Shown here piece by piece: positions 36,598 to 45,551 of a DNA stretch of 64,000 nt; the stretch's first letter is position 1; every line of letters starts with the position of its first letter. This stretch comes from JAJCZB01 sp964350195. GTDB lineage: Bacteria; Babelota; Babeliae; Babelales; Vermiphilaceae. Below the pieces are notes generated by a model. The model saw only the letters and a list, made by a program, of their open reading frames with translations. It made no database searches and was not told the origin of the DNA. The position numbers and the translations under genes were made by a program. The stretch covers positions 1 through 64,000 of the forward strand of contig CAYGJB010000002.1 in assembly GCA_964350195.1 (NCBI GenBank), in the 5' to 3' direction.

Positions 36598-38085
36598 ATG
36601 AAAAAATCGGTATTAAAAACCGTCCTCCTGCTCCTCATATCATCCTCGATCACGCATGCAGAACCACAAGAAGTTTTTGCACGATCTTTTATGCTTACGC
36701 GCCCTGCTTCTTATAACATCGCTATGAACCAGCATCTCTGGCACAACTTTGTATACGATAAAAAAGGACCAGCGCTTGGCGCATTCCAGATAATTCCTTT
36801 TTTTCAGCTATCCCGCCCACGAGATAAAATTGCCCGCTATTTTTTGCCTAATCGCAAAAACCAGCTTTTAGTCGCAGGAGATACCACAGATGCAGATCTT
36901 ATTCGCACGCGAGACATTCGCGCAGAGTGGCTCGGGCTTGCTACCAACTTCAGTGGCAAGTTTTCCATCTGCCCGTCACAAAAGCAAGTTGGATTCACGC
37001 TTATGTATAATCAAGATCTAAAAACATTTTTAGATTTTCCTCTTTTTAAAGATTGGTCTGTGGGCATAGAACTTCCGGTGATCATGGTAGAAAACGATCT
37101 CAATCTCTGCCAGTTTGATTTGCAATCCACCACTACCGAGCTCAACGTACAGCCTGATATTATTAGCGCACTCAATCAGTGCGACTGGAAATACAGCAAA
37201 TGGTCGGCCAAAAAAAAATCACTGATACGCCCTGAAAAGCTAAAACTAACTGCTGGCCGATCTTTAATGCATCGTGATTATTTCCAACTTTCAAGCGAAA
37301 TGTCTCTCTCTATTCCAATCGCTAATCATCAAGATGCTGCATATATATTTAGCCCTGTCGTAGGCCTTGATCGGCATGTTGGCCTTGGAGGCGCTGTGTA
37401 CATGCAAATACTTCTCAATCGCAATCCCGAAAAAATAGCTTGTAGTTTTTATCTTAATTTAGAAGGTAATTTTCTTGTGCGCAACAAACAACACCGCACC
37501 TACGACCTAAAAGACAAACCTTTCAGCCGATACATGCAATATACGTATCGCAATAGCGCACCAGGCGTTACGATACCGGGTGTAAACGTACTCACGCTTA
37601 AATCGTTAGTGCGCCCCTATGGGGTTGCTGATTTCTCTTTTGGGTGGCGCATCAATACAGCCCCATTTGAATTTGAAATTGGCTATGATCTGTATGGTTT
37701 TGGTGGTGAAGACGTGAAGCTGCGGGCTGATCTTGAATCCCCCTTTAATAAAAAATGCGGCGGCCTCAATGAGTTTGGCATTGCCGGTAATGGCACAATT
37801 GATTTCAAAGGAACGCAGATTCAAGCTACCGCAAGTAATAGCACCATCGAATGTCGCTCTGAGGATGATACAACATTCATAGCAATACAAGAAAATGATC
37901 TTGATCTTTGTACTGCTGCAGCCGGCAGCGTACTAAACCACAAATTCCATGCCGCATGTGGCATTGAACATCTTGGAGGTGGTATGGGTGGATTTGCTGG
38001 CTTTGGCTTCTATTTTGAATTCCCACAGAAAAACTCTAATCTCGCCAACTGGGGAGCATGGTTTAAGCTTGGTGCAAGCTTTTAG
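36598..38085 (+). CDS. Outer-membrane beta-barrel protein
   Basis: 495 aa. The signal peptide ends at ITHA, about 20 residues from the start, behind AAAAGGGAATAG. The chain alternates hydrophobic and polar residues and ends in WGAWFKLGASF, close to the end of the partial gene at 22-921, so the two are probably paralogues. Cys-rich short stretches (NQCDW; KKCGGLNEFG; DLCTAAAG) lie in presumed loops. The substrate or role is unknown; a porin or adhesin is likely. No binding motif is seen. Confidence 0.72.
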   Translation: MKKSVLKTVLLLLISSSITHAEPQEVFARSFMLTRPASYNIAMNQHLWHNFVYDKKGPALGAFQIIPFFQLSRPRDKIARYFLPNRKNQLLVAGDTTDADLIRTRDIRAEWLGLATNFSGKFSICPSQKQVGFTLMYNQDLKTFLDFPLFKDWSVGIELPVIMVENDLNLCQFDLQSTTTELNVQPDIISALNQCDWKYSKWSAKKKSLIRPEKLKLTAGRSLMHRDYFQLSSEMSLSIPIANHQDAAYIFSPVVGLDRHVGLGGAVYMQILLNRNPEKIACSFYLNLEGNFLVRNKQHRTYDLKDKPFSRYMQYTYRNSAPGVTIPGVNVLTLKSLVRPYGVADFSFGWRINTAPFEFEIGYDLYGFGGEDVKLRADLESPFNKKCGGLNEFGIAGNGTIDFKGTQIQATASNSTIECRSEDDTTFIAIQENDLDLCTAAAGSVLNHKFHAACGIEHLGGGMGGFAGFGFYFEFPQKNSNLANWGAWFKLGASF

Positions 38086-38206
38086 CAATCCTACAATATC
38101 TTCGTGCCGCCTGCATAAGGCCGAGATGAATTTGAAATTAAAACTCAGTCTGAGCTAGAAAAAAGCTCATAATTTCCGCCATCTACGTAAGACTAATCGG
38201 TATGAT

Positions 38207-38824
38207 TTACATCATACAAAGATGCTTCACGCGAATCGTAAGTATTCTACGAACATATTGCATTCGCTCATCATCTTCAGAAACTCCTTGCGTAAGATAC
38301 GTACGTAACTGCTTTTTATAGTGAGAAACAGATTGGTGCGTGATTTCTCTCATACGATCCACTCGCTTTTGAAACTCTGTATAGTCACGCAGTTCCGCTC
38401 GAAGCTGTCGCTCAAGCTCTGCCACAGAGATCGTAAGCCGTACCACTTTATCGTATGCAAATTTCATAAGATTACTGCCAGCTTCCACCCCCTGCGTTCG
38501 CAGAATCTTTATTTCATGCACATAGCTCATAAGTATCTTTTTGTTCAGTGAAAGAAGCGATTCTAGCTGCAACGTATCGGGTGGCTGATTAGCAGCAAAC
38601 AATCTATTGCGCCGATTAGCAAGCGTTGAAACAAGCTCGCTCTCTGGTGCAAAACCCAGAGACTGCATACTCACAATCTCCCGATCAATCGTATACGCGT
38701 GCTCTTTTTGCGCTCTAAGCACCATGTGCCTACGAAAATATTTAAAGAGATACCAGCTACCAAGACCTATTATGGTACTACTCAAAAGCACTGCCAAAAT
38801 ATATTTTACTTTTTTGTCTTTCAT
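38207..38824 (-). CDS. Membrane-anchored helical protein, unknown
   Basis: 205 aa. One N-terminal membrane helix (YILAVLLSSTIIGLGSWYLF) is followed by an all-helical coiled-coil domain rich in Arg/Gln/Leu (RQLRAELRDYTEFQKRVDRM). GGGGAG lies about ten bases before the ATG. No family known. It is convergent with the barrel gene to its left and separated by a terminator from the Glu/Lys-rich gene upstream. Confidence 0.6.
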   Translation of the reverse strand: MKDKKVKYILAVLLSSTIIGLGSWYLFKYFRRHMVLRAQKEHAYTIDREIVSMQSLGFAPESELVSTLANRRNRLFAANQPPDTLQLESLLSLNKKILMSYVHEIKILRTQGVEAGSNLMKFAYDKVVRLTISVAELERQLRAELRDYTEFQKRVDRMREITHQSVSHYKKQLRTYLTQGVSEDDERMQYVRRILTIRVKHLCMM

Positions 38825-38904
38825 CCCACTCTCCCCTTAAGAAAGTTATATCATCGCAAGAATAGCCACTTTATGATTTAAAAAGCAATTGTTTCAGGCA
38901 ATAA

Positions 38905-38934
38905 AAAAGCCCCTCCGATAAAAGAGGGGCTTTT
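38905..38934 (-). terminator. Intrinsic terminator of the Glu/Lys-rich gene
   Basis: The 11-bp arms AAAAGCCCCTC (38905-38915) and GAGGGGCTTTT (38924-38934) have an eight-base loop. Read on the minus strand, a run of U follows. Confidence 0.9.
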
Positions 38935-38959
38935 AGTAAGCTATAGCTATATGTAGCTT

Positions 38960-39946
38960 CTATTTCTTTTGAGTTTTCTTAGCAGCCTTAGAAACTTTTC
39001 TTTCATTCCACTTGGTAGCAATCTTACCAATAGTGGCACCATAAAAAGAGCTCGCGCCATTCTTCCATGTTTGCCCATCAAGACCAGCATACATGCCAAG
39101 CGATTTCATAAATCCTACTTGTTTAGCTTTTTCTGCTTTAGATAGCACATAGGGAGCAACAACTTTGTAGTATATAATTAAAGTAGCTATTGTTCCGGTA
39201 GCCGCTTGCACACGCCCGTTTTTCACAAGGGCTCTGACAGATTTTAGCAACTCTGACTGTGGTGTGTTCAATTTACAAATCTCCCTTACTTGTGAATTGA
39301 TTATTACAACATCCTTGCCGATTATGTTATTTAATTCTTCAAATTTACGCTTATTTAATTCAGCAAAAGCCGGTTCTTTTTGTTCTTCCGATAAATTAAC
39401 TATTTTCAATATCCTGTTGATCAACTCTTGTTTTTCCTTAGCTTCTTCTTCTTGTTCTAGCTTAGCTTCTTCTTCTTCTTGTTCTTGTTCTTGTTCTAGC
39501 TTAGCTTCTTCTTCTTTTACCTCAACTTCAGCTTCTTGTTCTGGCTTAGCTTCTTCTTGTTCTTTTAGCTTAGCTTGTTCTGCTTCTTTTAGCCTAGCTT
39601 CTTCTTCTAGCTTAGCTTGTTCTGCTTTTTCTTTTTCTAGCCTAGCTTCTTCTTGTTTCTTTACTTCTTCTTCTTTTTTCTTAGCTTCTAGCTTAGCTTT
39701 TTCTTCTTGTTTTTGCTTAGCTTCTTTTTCTTCTTGTTTTTGCTTAGCTTCTTTTTCTTCTTTAGAATTTTCTTCAGTTTCTTCTGATTCCTCTTCATCT
39801 TTTACAGAACAGAGAACTTCTTCAGGATTCGCCACGACTTCATCTAATTTACCATTATTTGCTTTATCCATCGCCATCATTGGATTGGCAAAAGAAAATG
39901 ATAGACCAAAAATTATCAGCATCCGCAATAAAAATAGCTTCTGCAT
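38960..39946 (-). CDS. Exported Glu/Lys-rich coiled-coil protein
   Basis: 328 aa. A signal peptide (FLLRMLIIFGLSFSFANPMMA) is followed by residues about 50-175, a repetitive acidic/basic tract of EAKQKQEEK-, EEARLKEAEQAKLKEQ- and EEEAKLEQ-type units that reads as a long single alpha helix. The C-terminal 150 residues are a more ordinary basic domain (INSQVREICKLNTPQSELLKSVRALVKNGR ... KWNERKVSKAAKKTQKK). No family recognised; the TolA-like appearance is compositional only. A periplasm-spanning or surface spacer role is possible. Terminated by the hairpin at 38905. Confidence 0.6.
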   Translation of the reverse strand: MQKLFLLRMLIIFGLSFSFANPMMAMDKANNGKLDEVVANPEEVLCSVKDEEESEETEENSKEEKEAKQKQEEKEAKQKQEEKAKLEAKKKEEEVKKQEEARLEKEKAEQAKLEEEARLKEAEQAKLKEQEEAKPEQEAEVEVKEEEAKLEQEQEQEEEEAKLEQEEEAKEKQELINRILKIVNLSEEQKEPAFAELNKRKFEELNNIIGKDVVIINSQVREICKLNTPQSELLKSVRALVKNGRVQAATGTIATLIIYYKVVAPYVLSKAEKAKQVGFMKSLGMYAGLDGQTWKNGASSFYGATIGKIATKWNERKVSKAAKKTQKK

Positions 39947-40253
39947 AACAGTACCTTTTGTGTAAAATAATTAAACTTTTCTTTCTACATTATGCCCTTA
40001 TAGGAGCACCCTCTCTTCTCTATTTCACGTAGAAATAAGATGAAGAGGTTCTATTCATTATACTGCAAATAAGATAAAAATAAAGCTTCCCATCTAATAA
40101 AATCGCAAACATTACATGTCTGCTTCTTCGATTTCATAGCGATTTTTGCTACTTTCTTTCAGCCTTACAAAGAGCATGCGGAAATATTACTAGCCCAATA
40201 TCTCAACTTTCGCAAAATCCTGGCCTAAATACTCATACAATTTTATTGCAAAC
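39947..40253. other. Intergenic region, 307 bases
   Basis: No open frame, hairpin or RNA gene stands out. It must contain the promoter of the Glu/Lys-rich gene and the end of the transcript from 40679, but no clear -35/-10 pair or terminator was seen. Confidence 0.5.
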
Positions 40254-40679
40254 TTACGCACACTTTTTTTGCGGCCAAAATTCTTTTATGTCAAGCGCGC
40301 AAAAAGCGACAAACTTTCTCTTGAATGAAGGCTTTAGCTTTCTCTTTTTATTCATAAGCAGAGGACGCAAATAATGAACATAACTATAGCAACATCCTGC
40401 CAATAAAATCGCGCTTCTCGTATATAGGCTTCGTTGCCAACATAAAAAACTGCTGGCATAATTCAATTCACGCTGCTGCTGCAAGCAAAGCGATTTGAGC
40501 TGTTGGTTCTCTTTCGTTATTTCTTGAAGCGTTGCATCACAAAGCTTTAATTTCTCTTGCACCTTATCTGTAAATACAATCCTAGCTTCTCTCTCTTGCA
40601 CCGCCGTGCCCAAGTTTTGCATTGCAGAAAGGCTACTCATACATAAAAGAGATAGAGTCGGCACGAGAAACTGCTTCAT
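40254..40679 (-). CDS. Small exported or membrane protein, unknown
   Basis: 141 aa. The signal peptide (FLVPTLSLLCMSSLSA) is followed by a coiled coil (DKVQEKLKLCDATLQEITKENQQLKSL), one hydrophobic stretch (RSAILLAGCCYSYVHYL) and a basic tail. Several Cys. AAGGTAAATT lies just upstream of the ATG. No family recognised. Confidence 0.5.
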   Translation of the reverse strand: MKQFLVPTLSLLCMSSLSAMQNLGTAVQEREARIVFTDKVQEKLKLCDATLQEITKENQQLKSLCLQQQRELNYASSFLCWQRSLYTRSAILLAGCCYSYVHYLRPLLMNKKRKLKPSFKRKFVAFCALDIKEFWPQKKCA

Positions 40680-40860
40680 AATTTACCTTGAAATTATGTA
40701 CACATAAATCTAAGTACGATAGCACGTCACGTCAGCTTAAACAACCTCTGAACGAGACCAAAAGCCAATGTGAATGAGAGGTGATTCCGTTTGGAAAGAT
40801 CGGAGTAATCTTGAAATAGAGAACCTAGATTGAGCAATCAACATCAATATGCAATTAAAA

Positions 40861-40892
40861 AAAAGACCCCAGCAGTAAAGCCGAGGTCTTTT
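40861..40892 (-). terminator. Intrinsic terminator of groESL
   Basis: On the minus strand a 13-bp stem with two wobble pairs (arms 40861-40873 and 40880-40892, loop of six) is followed by U residues. It lies 17 bases after the groEL stop. Confidence 0.85.
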
Positions 40893-40908
40893 TTTGGTCT
40901 TAGTTTCT

Positions 40909-42555
40909 TTAATACATTCCCGGCATACCGCCCATACCGCCCATGCCACCCATTCCAGGCGCAGGAGCAACTTCTTTCTTCTCTTGTGGAATTTCAGAGA
41001 TAGAAGCTTCGGTAGTGAGCAATAATCCAGCAATAGATGCCGCATTCTGTATTGCAGAACGAGCAACTTTTGCAGGATCGATAATACCAGCAGCTACCAT
41101 ATCAGTCTCTTTTCCTGTCTTAGCATCAAAGCCGCTATTACCTGTTTTAGCTTTTACTGCATTCACAATCACTGCAGCATCAAAGCCTGCATTGCTTGCA
41201 ATTATGCGCATTGGCTCTTCAAGAGCACGACGCACAATCTGCACGCCAAGCTTTTCATCATCTTTAAGATCAAGACTATCAAGAGCTGATTGCGTACGAA
41301 GCAACGCAACGCCACCGCCAGCTACAATGCCCTCTTCCACAGCAGCACGTGTGGCATGAAGTGCATCCTCAATACGATCTTTCTTCTCTTTCATTTCAGT
41401 TTCAGTTGCCGCACCCACTTTGATTACTGCAACGCCGCCTGCTAGCTTTGCAAGCCGTTCTTGCATCTTCTCTTGATCGTAATCAGAAGAGGTGTTTTCA
41501 ATTTGCAATCTAATTTGCTGTACACGTCCATCAATAGCAGCTTTATCTCCAGCTCCCTCAATGATGGTTGTAGTTTCTTTAGTAATTACTACTCTCTTTG
41601 CAGTACCCAAATCTTCAAGCATCACTGCATCAAGCTGTACACCAAGATCTTCAGAAATCATCTTACCGCCCGTAAGAATAGCAATGTCTTCAAGCATCGC
41701 TTTTCTGCGATCACCAAAGCCAGGAGCCTTTACCGCAGCAACGTTTAACGTACCACGAAGCTTATTCACCACCAACGTAGCAAGCGCTTCCCCTTCAACA
41801 TCTTCAGCGATGATGAGTAATGGGCGGCCACCTTTTGCTACTTGCTCTAATACAGGAAGCATTGATTTCATCGTGCTAATCTTCTTTTCAAAGATTAAAA
41901 TGCACGGATTATCAAGCGTAGTTTCCATTTTTTCAGGATTATTTACAAAATAAGGAGAAAGGTATCCGCGATCAAATTGCATACCTTCAACGATATCAAG
42001 CTCATCTTGCATACCTTTTGCTTCTTCAACAGTGATCACGCCATCGCGCCCAACGCGTTCCATAGCTTCTGCTATTTGACCACCAATAGAAGCGTCCGAG
42101 TTGGCAGAGATAGTAGCCACTTGTTCGATCTCAATTTTACTCGTTACCGCTTTTGCATTCTTTTTGATCTCTTGCACTACAACCGCAACAGCCTTATCGA
42201 TACCTCGCTTGAGCTCCATTGGATTTGCACCCGCCGTTACAAACTTATTTCCTTCGCGGAATATAGCTTGCGCAAGCACAGTCGCCGTCGTGGTACCATC
42301 CCCTGCAACATCTGCAGTTTTGCTGGCCACTTCACGCACCATTTGCGCACCCATGTTTTCAATTTTGTCTTCAAGCTCAATCTCTTTAGCTACTGTTACA
42401 CCATCTTTAGTAACCATAGGAGAACCAAACGAACGCTCAAATACAACGTTTCTACCTTTGGGCCCGAGAGTGATCTTCACTGTGTTTGCAAGAGTATCTA
42501 CTCCTCTTCTGATACGATCACGCGCATCAGCTCCGAATATAATTTTTTTAGCCAT
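40909..42555 (-). CDS. groL: Chaperonin GroEL
   Basis: 548 aa, standard length. The start MAKKIIFGADARDRI, the ATP site VTKDGVTVAKEIELEDKIENMGAQMV, the DGTTTATVLA motif and the C-terminal GGM repeat (PGMGGMGGMGGMPGMY) are all present. It folds proteins in the cytoplasm as a 14-mer capped by GroES. groES lies 28 bases upstream on the same strand. Confidence 0.98.
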   Translation of the reverse strand: MAKKIIFGADARDRIRRGVDTLANTVKITLGPKGRNVVFERSFGSPMVTKDGVTVAKEIELEDKIENMGAQMVREVASKTADVAGDGTTTATVLAQAIFREGNKFVTAGANPMELKRGIDKAVAVVVQEIKKNAKAVTSKIEIEQVATISANSDASIGGQIAEAMERVGRDGVITVEEAKGMQDELDIVEGMQFDRGYLSPYFVNNPEKMETTLDNPCILIFEKKISTMKSMLPVLEQVAKGGRPLLIIAEDVEGEALATLVVNKLRGTLNVAAVKAPGFGDRRKAMLEDIAILTGGKMISEDLGVQLDAVMLEDLGTAKRVVITKETTTIIEGAGDKAAIDGRVQQIRLQIENTSSDYDQEKMQERLAKLAGGVAVIKVGAATETEMKEKKDRIEDALHATRAAVEEGIVAGGGVALLRTQSALDSLDLKDDEKLGVQIVRRALEEPMRIIASNAGFDAAVIVNAVKAKTGNSGFDAKTGKETDMVAAGIIDPAKVARSAIQNAASIAGLLLTTEASISEIPQEKKEVAPAPGMGGMGGMGGMPGMY

Positions 42556-42583
42556 AATAATATTCTCCGATTACTTATTTAAT

Positions 42584-42874
42584 TTACTTAGTGTCAATCA
42601 CGCCTAAAAGCTCATCTTCCTTGATGATCAAATAATCATCGCCCGCTTCTGTGCCAGCATATTTACCAAAATAAACGGTATCGCCCGCCTTAACGGTGAG
42701 AGTAATTGTATTGCCGGAAGCATCTTTTTTCCCTGCACCAACGGCAATCACATGCCCTGTTTGCGCTTTTTCTTTTGCAGCATCAGGAATGATAATTCCA
42801 GATGCAGTCTTTTCTTCAACCGGTACTCGTTTAATCAGTACACGATCCCCTAATGGTTTGATTCTTTCAAACAT
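42584..42874 (-). CDS. groS: Co-chaperonin GroES
   Basis: 96 aa. IKPLGDRVLIKRV at the N-terminus and the mobile loop KTASGIIIPDAAKEKAQTG are standard, with KYAGTEAGDDYLIIKEDELLGVI at the C-terminus. A perfect AGGAGGAA site lies three bases from the ATG. First gene of the groESL operon. Confidence 0.98.
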   Translation of the reverse strand: MFERIKPLGDRVLIKRVPVEEKTASGIIIPDAAKEKAQTGHVIAVGAGKKDASGNTITLTVKAGDTVYFGKYAGTEAGDDYLIIKEDELLGVIDTK

Positions 42875-42922
42875 AGTTCCTCCTGTATGAAGGGTTAGTG
42901 AATATCATTTTTTAACATCTTC

Positions 42923-42950
42923 AGCATACCAAAATATCTCAAACTTTCAA
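42923..42950 (-). promoter_or_regulatory. Probable groESL promoter
   Basis: On the minus strand, TTGAAA (42950-42945), a 16-base spacer and TATGCT (42928-42923), about 45 bases before the groES ATG. No CIRCE repeat and no clear sigma-32 -10 is seen, so heat control, if any, is by another route. Confidence 0.6.
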
Positions 42951-43246
42951 TATATTTTATTTGAGCGCCCAGACTCATATTTTATTTATCGATATCTATC
43001 AATATAACCTTTAGATCAGCCTATATAATGGGATTAATTTTAGTTTTTACTATTCATCAATTTTATGCTTTTTTAAAAAACATCCGACAACAATTCAGAT
43101 CGAAAACATTCTGCCTAAACGAGCTTTTTTAAAGGACACGCGCAGCGTCATCTTACCCTGAAAATTGCTTAGGCCTAGGGGTTTCAATGGACTAAAAGCA
43201 CATACTGCGCAGCACAATCCAGCGCAGAAAAAGACAAGGGATTTTG
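42951..43246. other. Intergenic region between groESL and the glyoxalase-fold gene
   Basis: About 300 bases, AT-rich on the left. A CTGCGC/GCGCAG repeat lies near 43205-43226 but has no U-run after it. No gene, tRNA or known structured RNA was recognised. Confidence 0.5.
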
Positions 43247-43699
43247 CTAAGCGCAGGCTTTATCTTTTTTGCATCGGCAATCAGCTGGATTACAGCCTTT
43301 TTTGCCTTCTGCCGACTTCTCTTTGTCCACAACATGCTTCACCAGCTGTTGCACCTTTTCAGGGGTTGGCTGATAGAGATCGATAAGATTGCCTCCCGGA
43401 TCTTTAATGCTTGCCATCAGGCCATGCACCTTTTCCACCGGCTCTGATTTGAATGAAATTTCGTCCTTGTACTTCTCATAAAAAGCTTTAACATCATCCA
43501 CTTCAAGAACGAGTCCGGTGACTGTATCGTGCGGCTCTTGGCTCGTAGGGCAAAGACCAATCTTAACGCCCCCAACAGCAAATTCTGCCCAGGAATCTTT
43601 AATATGAAAGATTTGTTTGAGGCCTAGCTTTTTATAGAATTCAACGGCTGCATCAACATTATGCTCAAGCAAAATGATCATACCTACTTTTGTTATCAT
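43247..43699 (-). CDS. Glyoxalase/bleomycin-resistance (VOC) fold protein with Cys-rich tail
   Basis: 150 aa. Residues 1-115 form one VOC module: MIILLEHNVDAAVEFYKKLGL, then WAEFAVGGVKIGL, VLEVDDVKAFYEKYK and DPGGNLIDLYQP. The family binds a metal in a dimer cleft and may act on thiols or antibiotics; the substrate is unknown. The last 20 residues, after a basic linker, form a Cys-rich motif GCNPADCRCKKDKACA, unusual in this family and possibly metal binding. GGGAG lies nine bases before the ATG. Gene stands alone. Confidence 0.82.
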   Translation of the reverse strand: MITKVGMIILLEHNVDAAVEFYKKLGLKQIFHIKDSWAEFAVGGVKIGLCPTSQEPHDTVTGLVLEVDDVKAFYEKYKDEISFKSEPVEKVHGLMASIKDPGGNLIDLYQPTPEKVQQLVKHVVDKEKSAEGKKGCNPADCRCKKDKACA

Positions 43700-43954
43700 C
43701 GCTGCTTACTCCCTGCGCTTTGATCACGCATATATCTGTAAAAAATAATGAACGAATGGTTAAATATAAGAATAAAAGAATAGTGATTTTTATCAAATCT
43801 TTTGCCTTATGAAAATGGCAAAATAACACCGACCATGAAAGATACCGCAATCCTTTTTTCTATTCGTACCAAGCCAAAAAACTGTCTGATTGCGACTTAT
43901 ACATATAACATATAAGTTTAAACGAAAGATAAAATGGACTTAAAAAGGAAAAAA

Positions 43955-44608
43955 ATGATCAAACTGTTCCCGTCATTAATAAGCGGCAATCTTCTATGTA
44001 TCGAAAAATCAATTAAGCTTCTTGAGCACTATAGTGATGGCTTTCATGTTGATATTATGGACAATCATTTCGTACCGAACATGACGTTTGGCCCCGATAT
44101 GGTGAACGCAATTGCACAATCCACAAGCAAGCAGATATGGGTGCATCTGATGGTGGATAATCCGGCTGATTGGTGTGATACATTGAAGCTCAAAGATGGC
44201 AGCATTGTTTCATTTCATTTTGAATCAACGAATGACCCAAAAAAGGTAATCAAATGTATAACAGAAAAAAATTGGATCCCGAGCATTGCGATTAGCCCAA
44301 AAACGAACGCTGCTGAAATTTTTTCTCTGCTTAATAGCATAAATCATGTTTTGGTGATGTCGGTGAACCCCGGCTTTTCTGGTCAACGTTTTTTGCCGGA
44401 TACGCTTTCAAAAGTTACCCAAGTTCTAGATCGTGCAAAAACAATTGGTAAAAAAATAATTGTTGGCATCGATGGAGGAGTTAACGTTGAAAATATTCAG
44501 AAAGTAGTCTCTGCCGGCGTACAAGATATTGCTGCAGCATCCGCTATTTTTGATAACAAAAACCCGGTACAAGCACTAGAAAATCTTCGGAGGCTCGCTC
44601 AAAAATAA
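43955..44608 (+). CDS. rpe: Ribulose-phosphate 3-epimerase
   Basis: 217 aa from the ATG at 43955, preceded by AAAGGA at the right distance. The frame opens earlier at 43934, giving a lysine-rich leader that is not needed. Motifs are PSLISGNLL, HVDIMDNHFVPNMTFGP with metal-binding His/Asp, VHLMVDNP, MSVNPGFSGQ and GIDGGVN. It interconverts ribulose- and xylulose-5-phosphate in the pentose phosphate path. Gene stands alone between the VOC gene and a small exported protein. Confidence 0.95.
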   Translation: MIKLFPSLISGNLLCIEKSIKLLEHYSDGFHVDIMDNHFVPNMTFGPDMVNAIAQSTSKQIWVHLMVDNPADWCDTLKLKDGSIVSFHFESTNDPKKVIKCITEKNWIPSIAISPKTNAAEIFSLLNSINHVLVMSVNPGFSGQRFLPDTLSKVTQVLDRAKTIGKKIIVGIDGGVNVENIQKVVSAGVQDIAAASAIFDNKNPVQALENLRRLAQK

Positions 44609-44672
44609 ACTCGTCTACGCCAAGGCTATACAGGATAAACACACGCAGCTTTTCATCATCTGCACAAAAAAA

Positions 44673-44692
44673 GCACCAGATTTCTCTGGTGC
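44673..44692 (-). terminator. Intrinsic terminator for the 131-aa gene
   Basis: The stem GCACCAGA/TCTGGTGC (44673-44680, 44685-44692), loop of four, has eight A before it, which is U8 on the minus strand. Confidence 0.9.
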
Positions 44693-44725
44693 CCCTTATT
44701 CTCTACAAGAAAAAAACGAATCTAA

Positions 44726-45121
44726 TTAGTTAGAATCTTCTTCGCCTTCTTCACTTTCTGAATCTTCAGTAAGTTTCTTAGCTACAGGAGTTGCAATAAG
44801 CATCAATGGAAGAAGACCTCGAGTCACAAAACGTTGCGTACGATCGCCAATCCAGCCAGGATATCCAGTACCAATTGCACGCTTAAAATTTAAAGCCTGT
44901 TTGTGAGTTACCGAGTTGTTCTTAGAAGCATCATCATACACATTAAGATAATCGTCTAAGTTTTCTTTTTTTGTATCAAGCAGACTATAAAAGCCGAATG
45001 AAGCTAATATATTTTTAGTCATCATCCCCCAAGAATTTTCTTGATTTTTAGGACTTTGACCCGCTTGAATTTGCGAAGCAACAAGCACAAATGCCATCAT
45101 TGCCAATAATTTTTTGTTCAT
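44726..45121 (-). CDS. Small exported protein with acidic tail, unknown
   Basis: 131 aa. The signal peptide (LLAMMAFVLVASQIQA) ends before GQSPKN. AAAGGTG lies seven bases upstream. The mature part has a helix-prone middle, a hydrophobic stretch (GLLPLMLIATPVAKKL) and a Glu/Ser-rich end. No family recognised; similar acidic-tailed small exported proteins occur at 15920. Confidence 0.55.
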   Translation of the reverse strand: MNKKLLAMMAFVLVASQIQAGQSPKNQENSWGMMTKNILASFGFYSLLDTKKENLDDYLNVYDDASKNNSVTHKQALNFKRAIGTGYPGWIGDRTQRFVTRGLLPLMLIATPVAKKLTEDSESEEGEEDSN

Positions 45122-45189
45122 AGAATCACCTTTGTAATATTTGGTTGAACATTTCTTTGTAAAATTTCGAACACTGTTTTCGTAGCCTT

Positions 45190-45195
45190 ATTATA
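45190..45195 (-). promoter_or_regulatory. Possible -10 for the 131-aa gene
   Basis: A perfect TATAAT on the minus strand, about 69 bases before the ATG at 45121. No good -35 was found, so this is weak. Confidence 0.35.
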
Positions 45196-45270
45196 GTAAT
45201 CTAAAGCATTTTTAACGTTTCGTCTATAGGTAAACTAAAAAAAATGTTTTGTTACTAGCTGCACTAATTT

Positions 45271-45334
45271 TATATATAAAAAAGCGGGCTTCTGTAGCGC
45301 GCATTCAATCGAAGCAATCGCTTTTTTATATATA
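45271..45334 (-). repeat. Long perfect inverted repeat, probably a strong terminator
   Basis: Sixteen-base perfect arms (45271-45286 and 45319-45334, TATATATAAAAAAGCG and its complement) enclose a second five-base stem GCTTC/GAAGC (45288-45292, 45311-45315). On the minus strand the U-run after the stem fits a terminator. It lies immediately after an orphan frame that stops at 45326. Confidence 0.7.
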
Positions 45335-45499
45335 TTTCTTCTTTCTTGCAATACTACTTAGCTCCATTTTTTTGCCAACTATCCATGTATAAAAAGCATT
45401 TGGCACTATGATTAGCTCACAACAACTTTCATAGCTTTTCAGCTCTCCATCGAATTGAATCCATATGAAAGTATTGTTGAATGCGAACAGCCTTCGTTC
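45326..45499 (-). pseudogene. Possible gene remnant without a start codon
   Basis: Fifty-eight codons are open on the minus strand from after a TGA (45502-45500) to the TAA at 45326-45328. The composition is protein-like (FNNTFIWIQFDGEL; ESCCELIIVPNAFYTWIVGKK) but there is no ATG/GTG/TTG at its beginning. It ends at a strong hairpin, as a real gene would. It may be the tail of a gene cut when the neighbouring recombinase element arrived. An open stretch of this length could also arise by chance. Confidence 0.3.
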
Positions 45500-45531
45500 T
45501 CACCTTTTCTATAAATATCTATTAAATCATT

Positions 45532-45551
45532 AAAAAAACTGGCCCCGCCAG
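45532..45551 (-). terminator. Intrinsic terminator of the recombinase gene
   Basis: On the minus strand CTGGC-GGG-GCCAG is followed by seven U. It lies directly after the recombinase stop. Confidence 0.75.

Noticed and set aside
39264..39965. 233-aa plus-strand frame rich in Ser/Cys/Ala
   Set aside because: It is the mirror of the Glu/Lys repeat tract on the minus strand, with low complexity and no binding site.
40943..42607. Several plus-strand and other-frame open frames across groEL
   Set aside because: They are shadows of a highly conserved gene and show no independent start sites or protein-like features.
42875..43000. CIRCE element upstream of groES
   Set aside because: No TTAGCACTC-N9-GAGTGCTAA-like repeat can be found; only an ordinary promoter is visible.
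43090..43240. Structured RNA (SRP, 6S or tmRNA) between groES and the VOC gene
   Set aside because: None of the conserved motifs of these RNAs is present; only a short dyad is seen.
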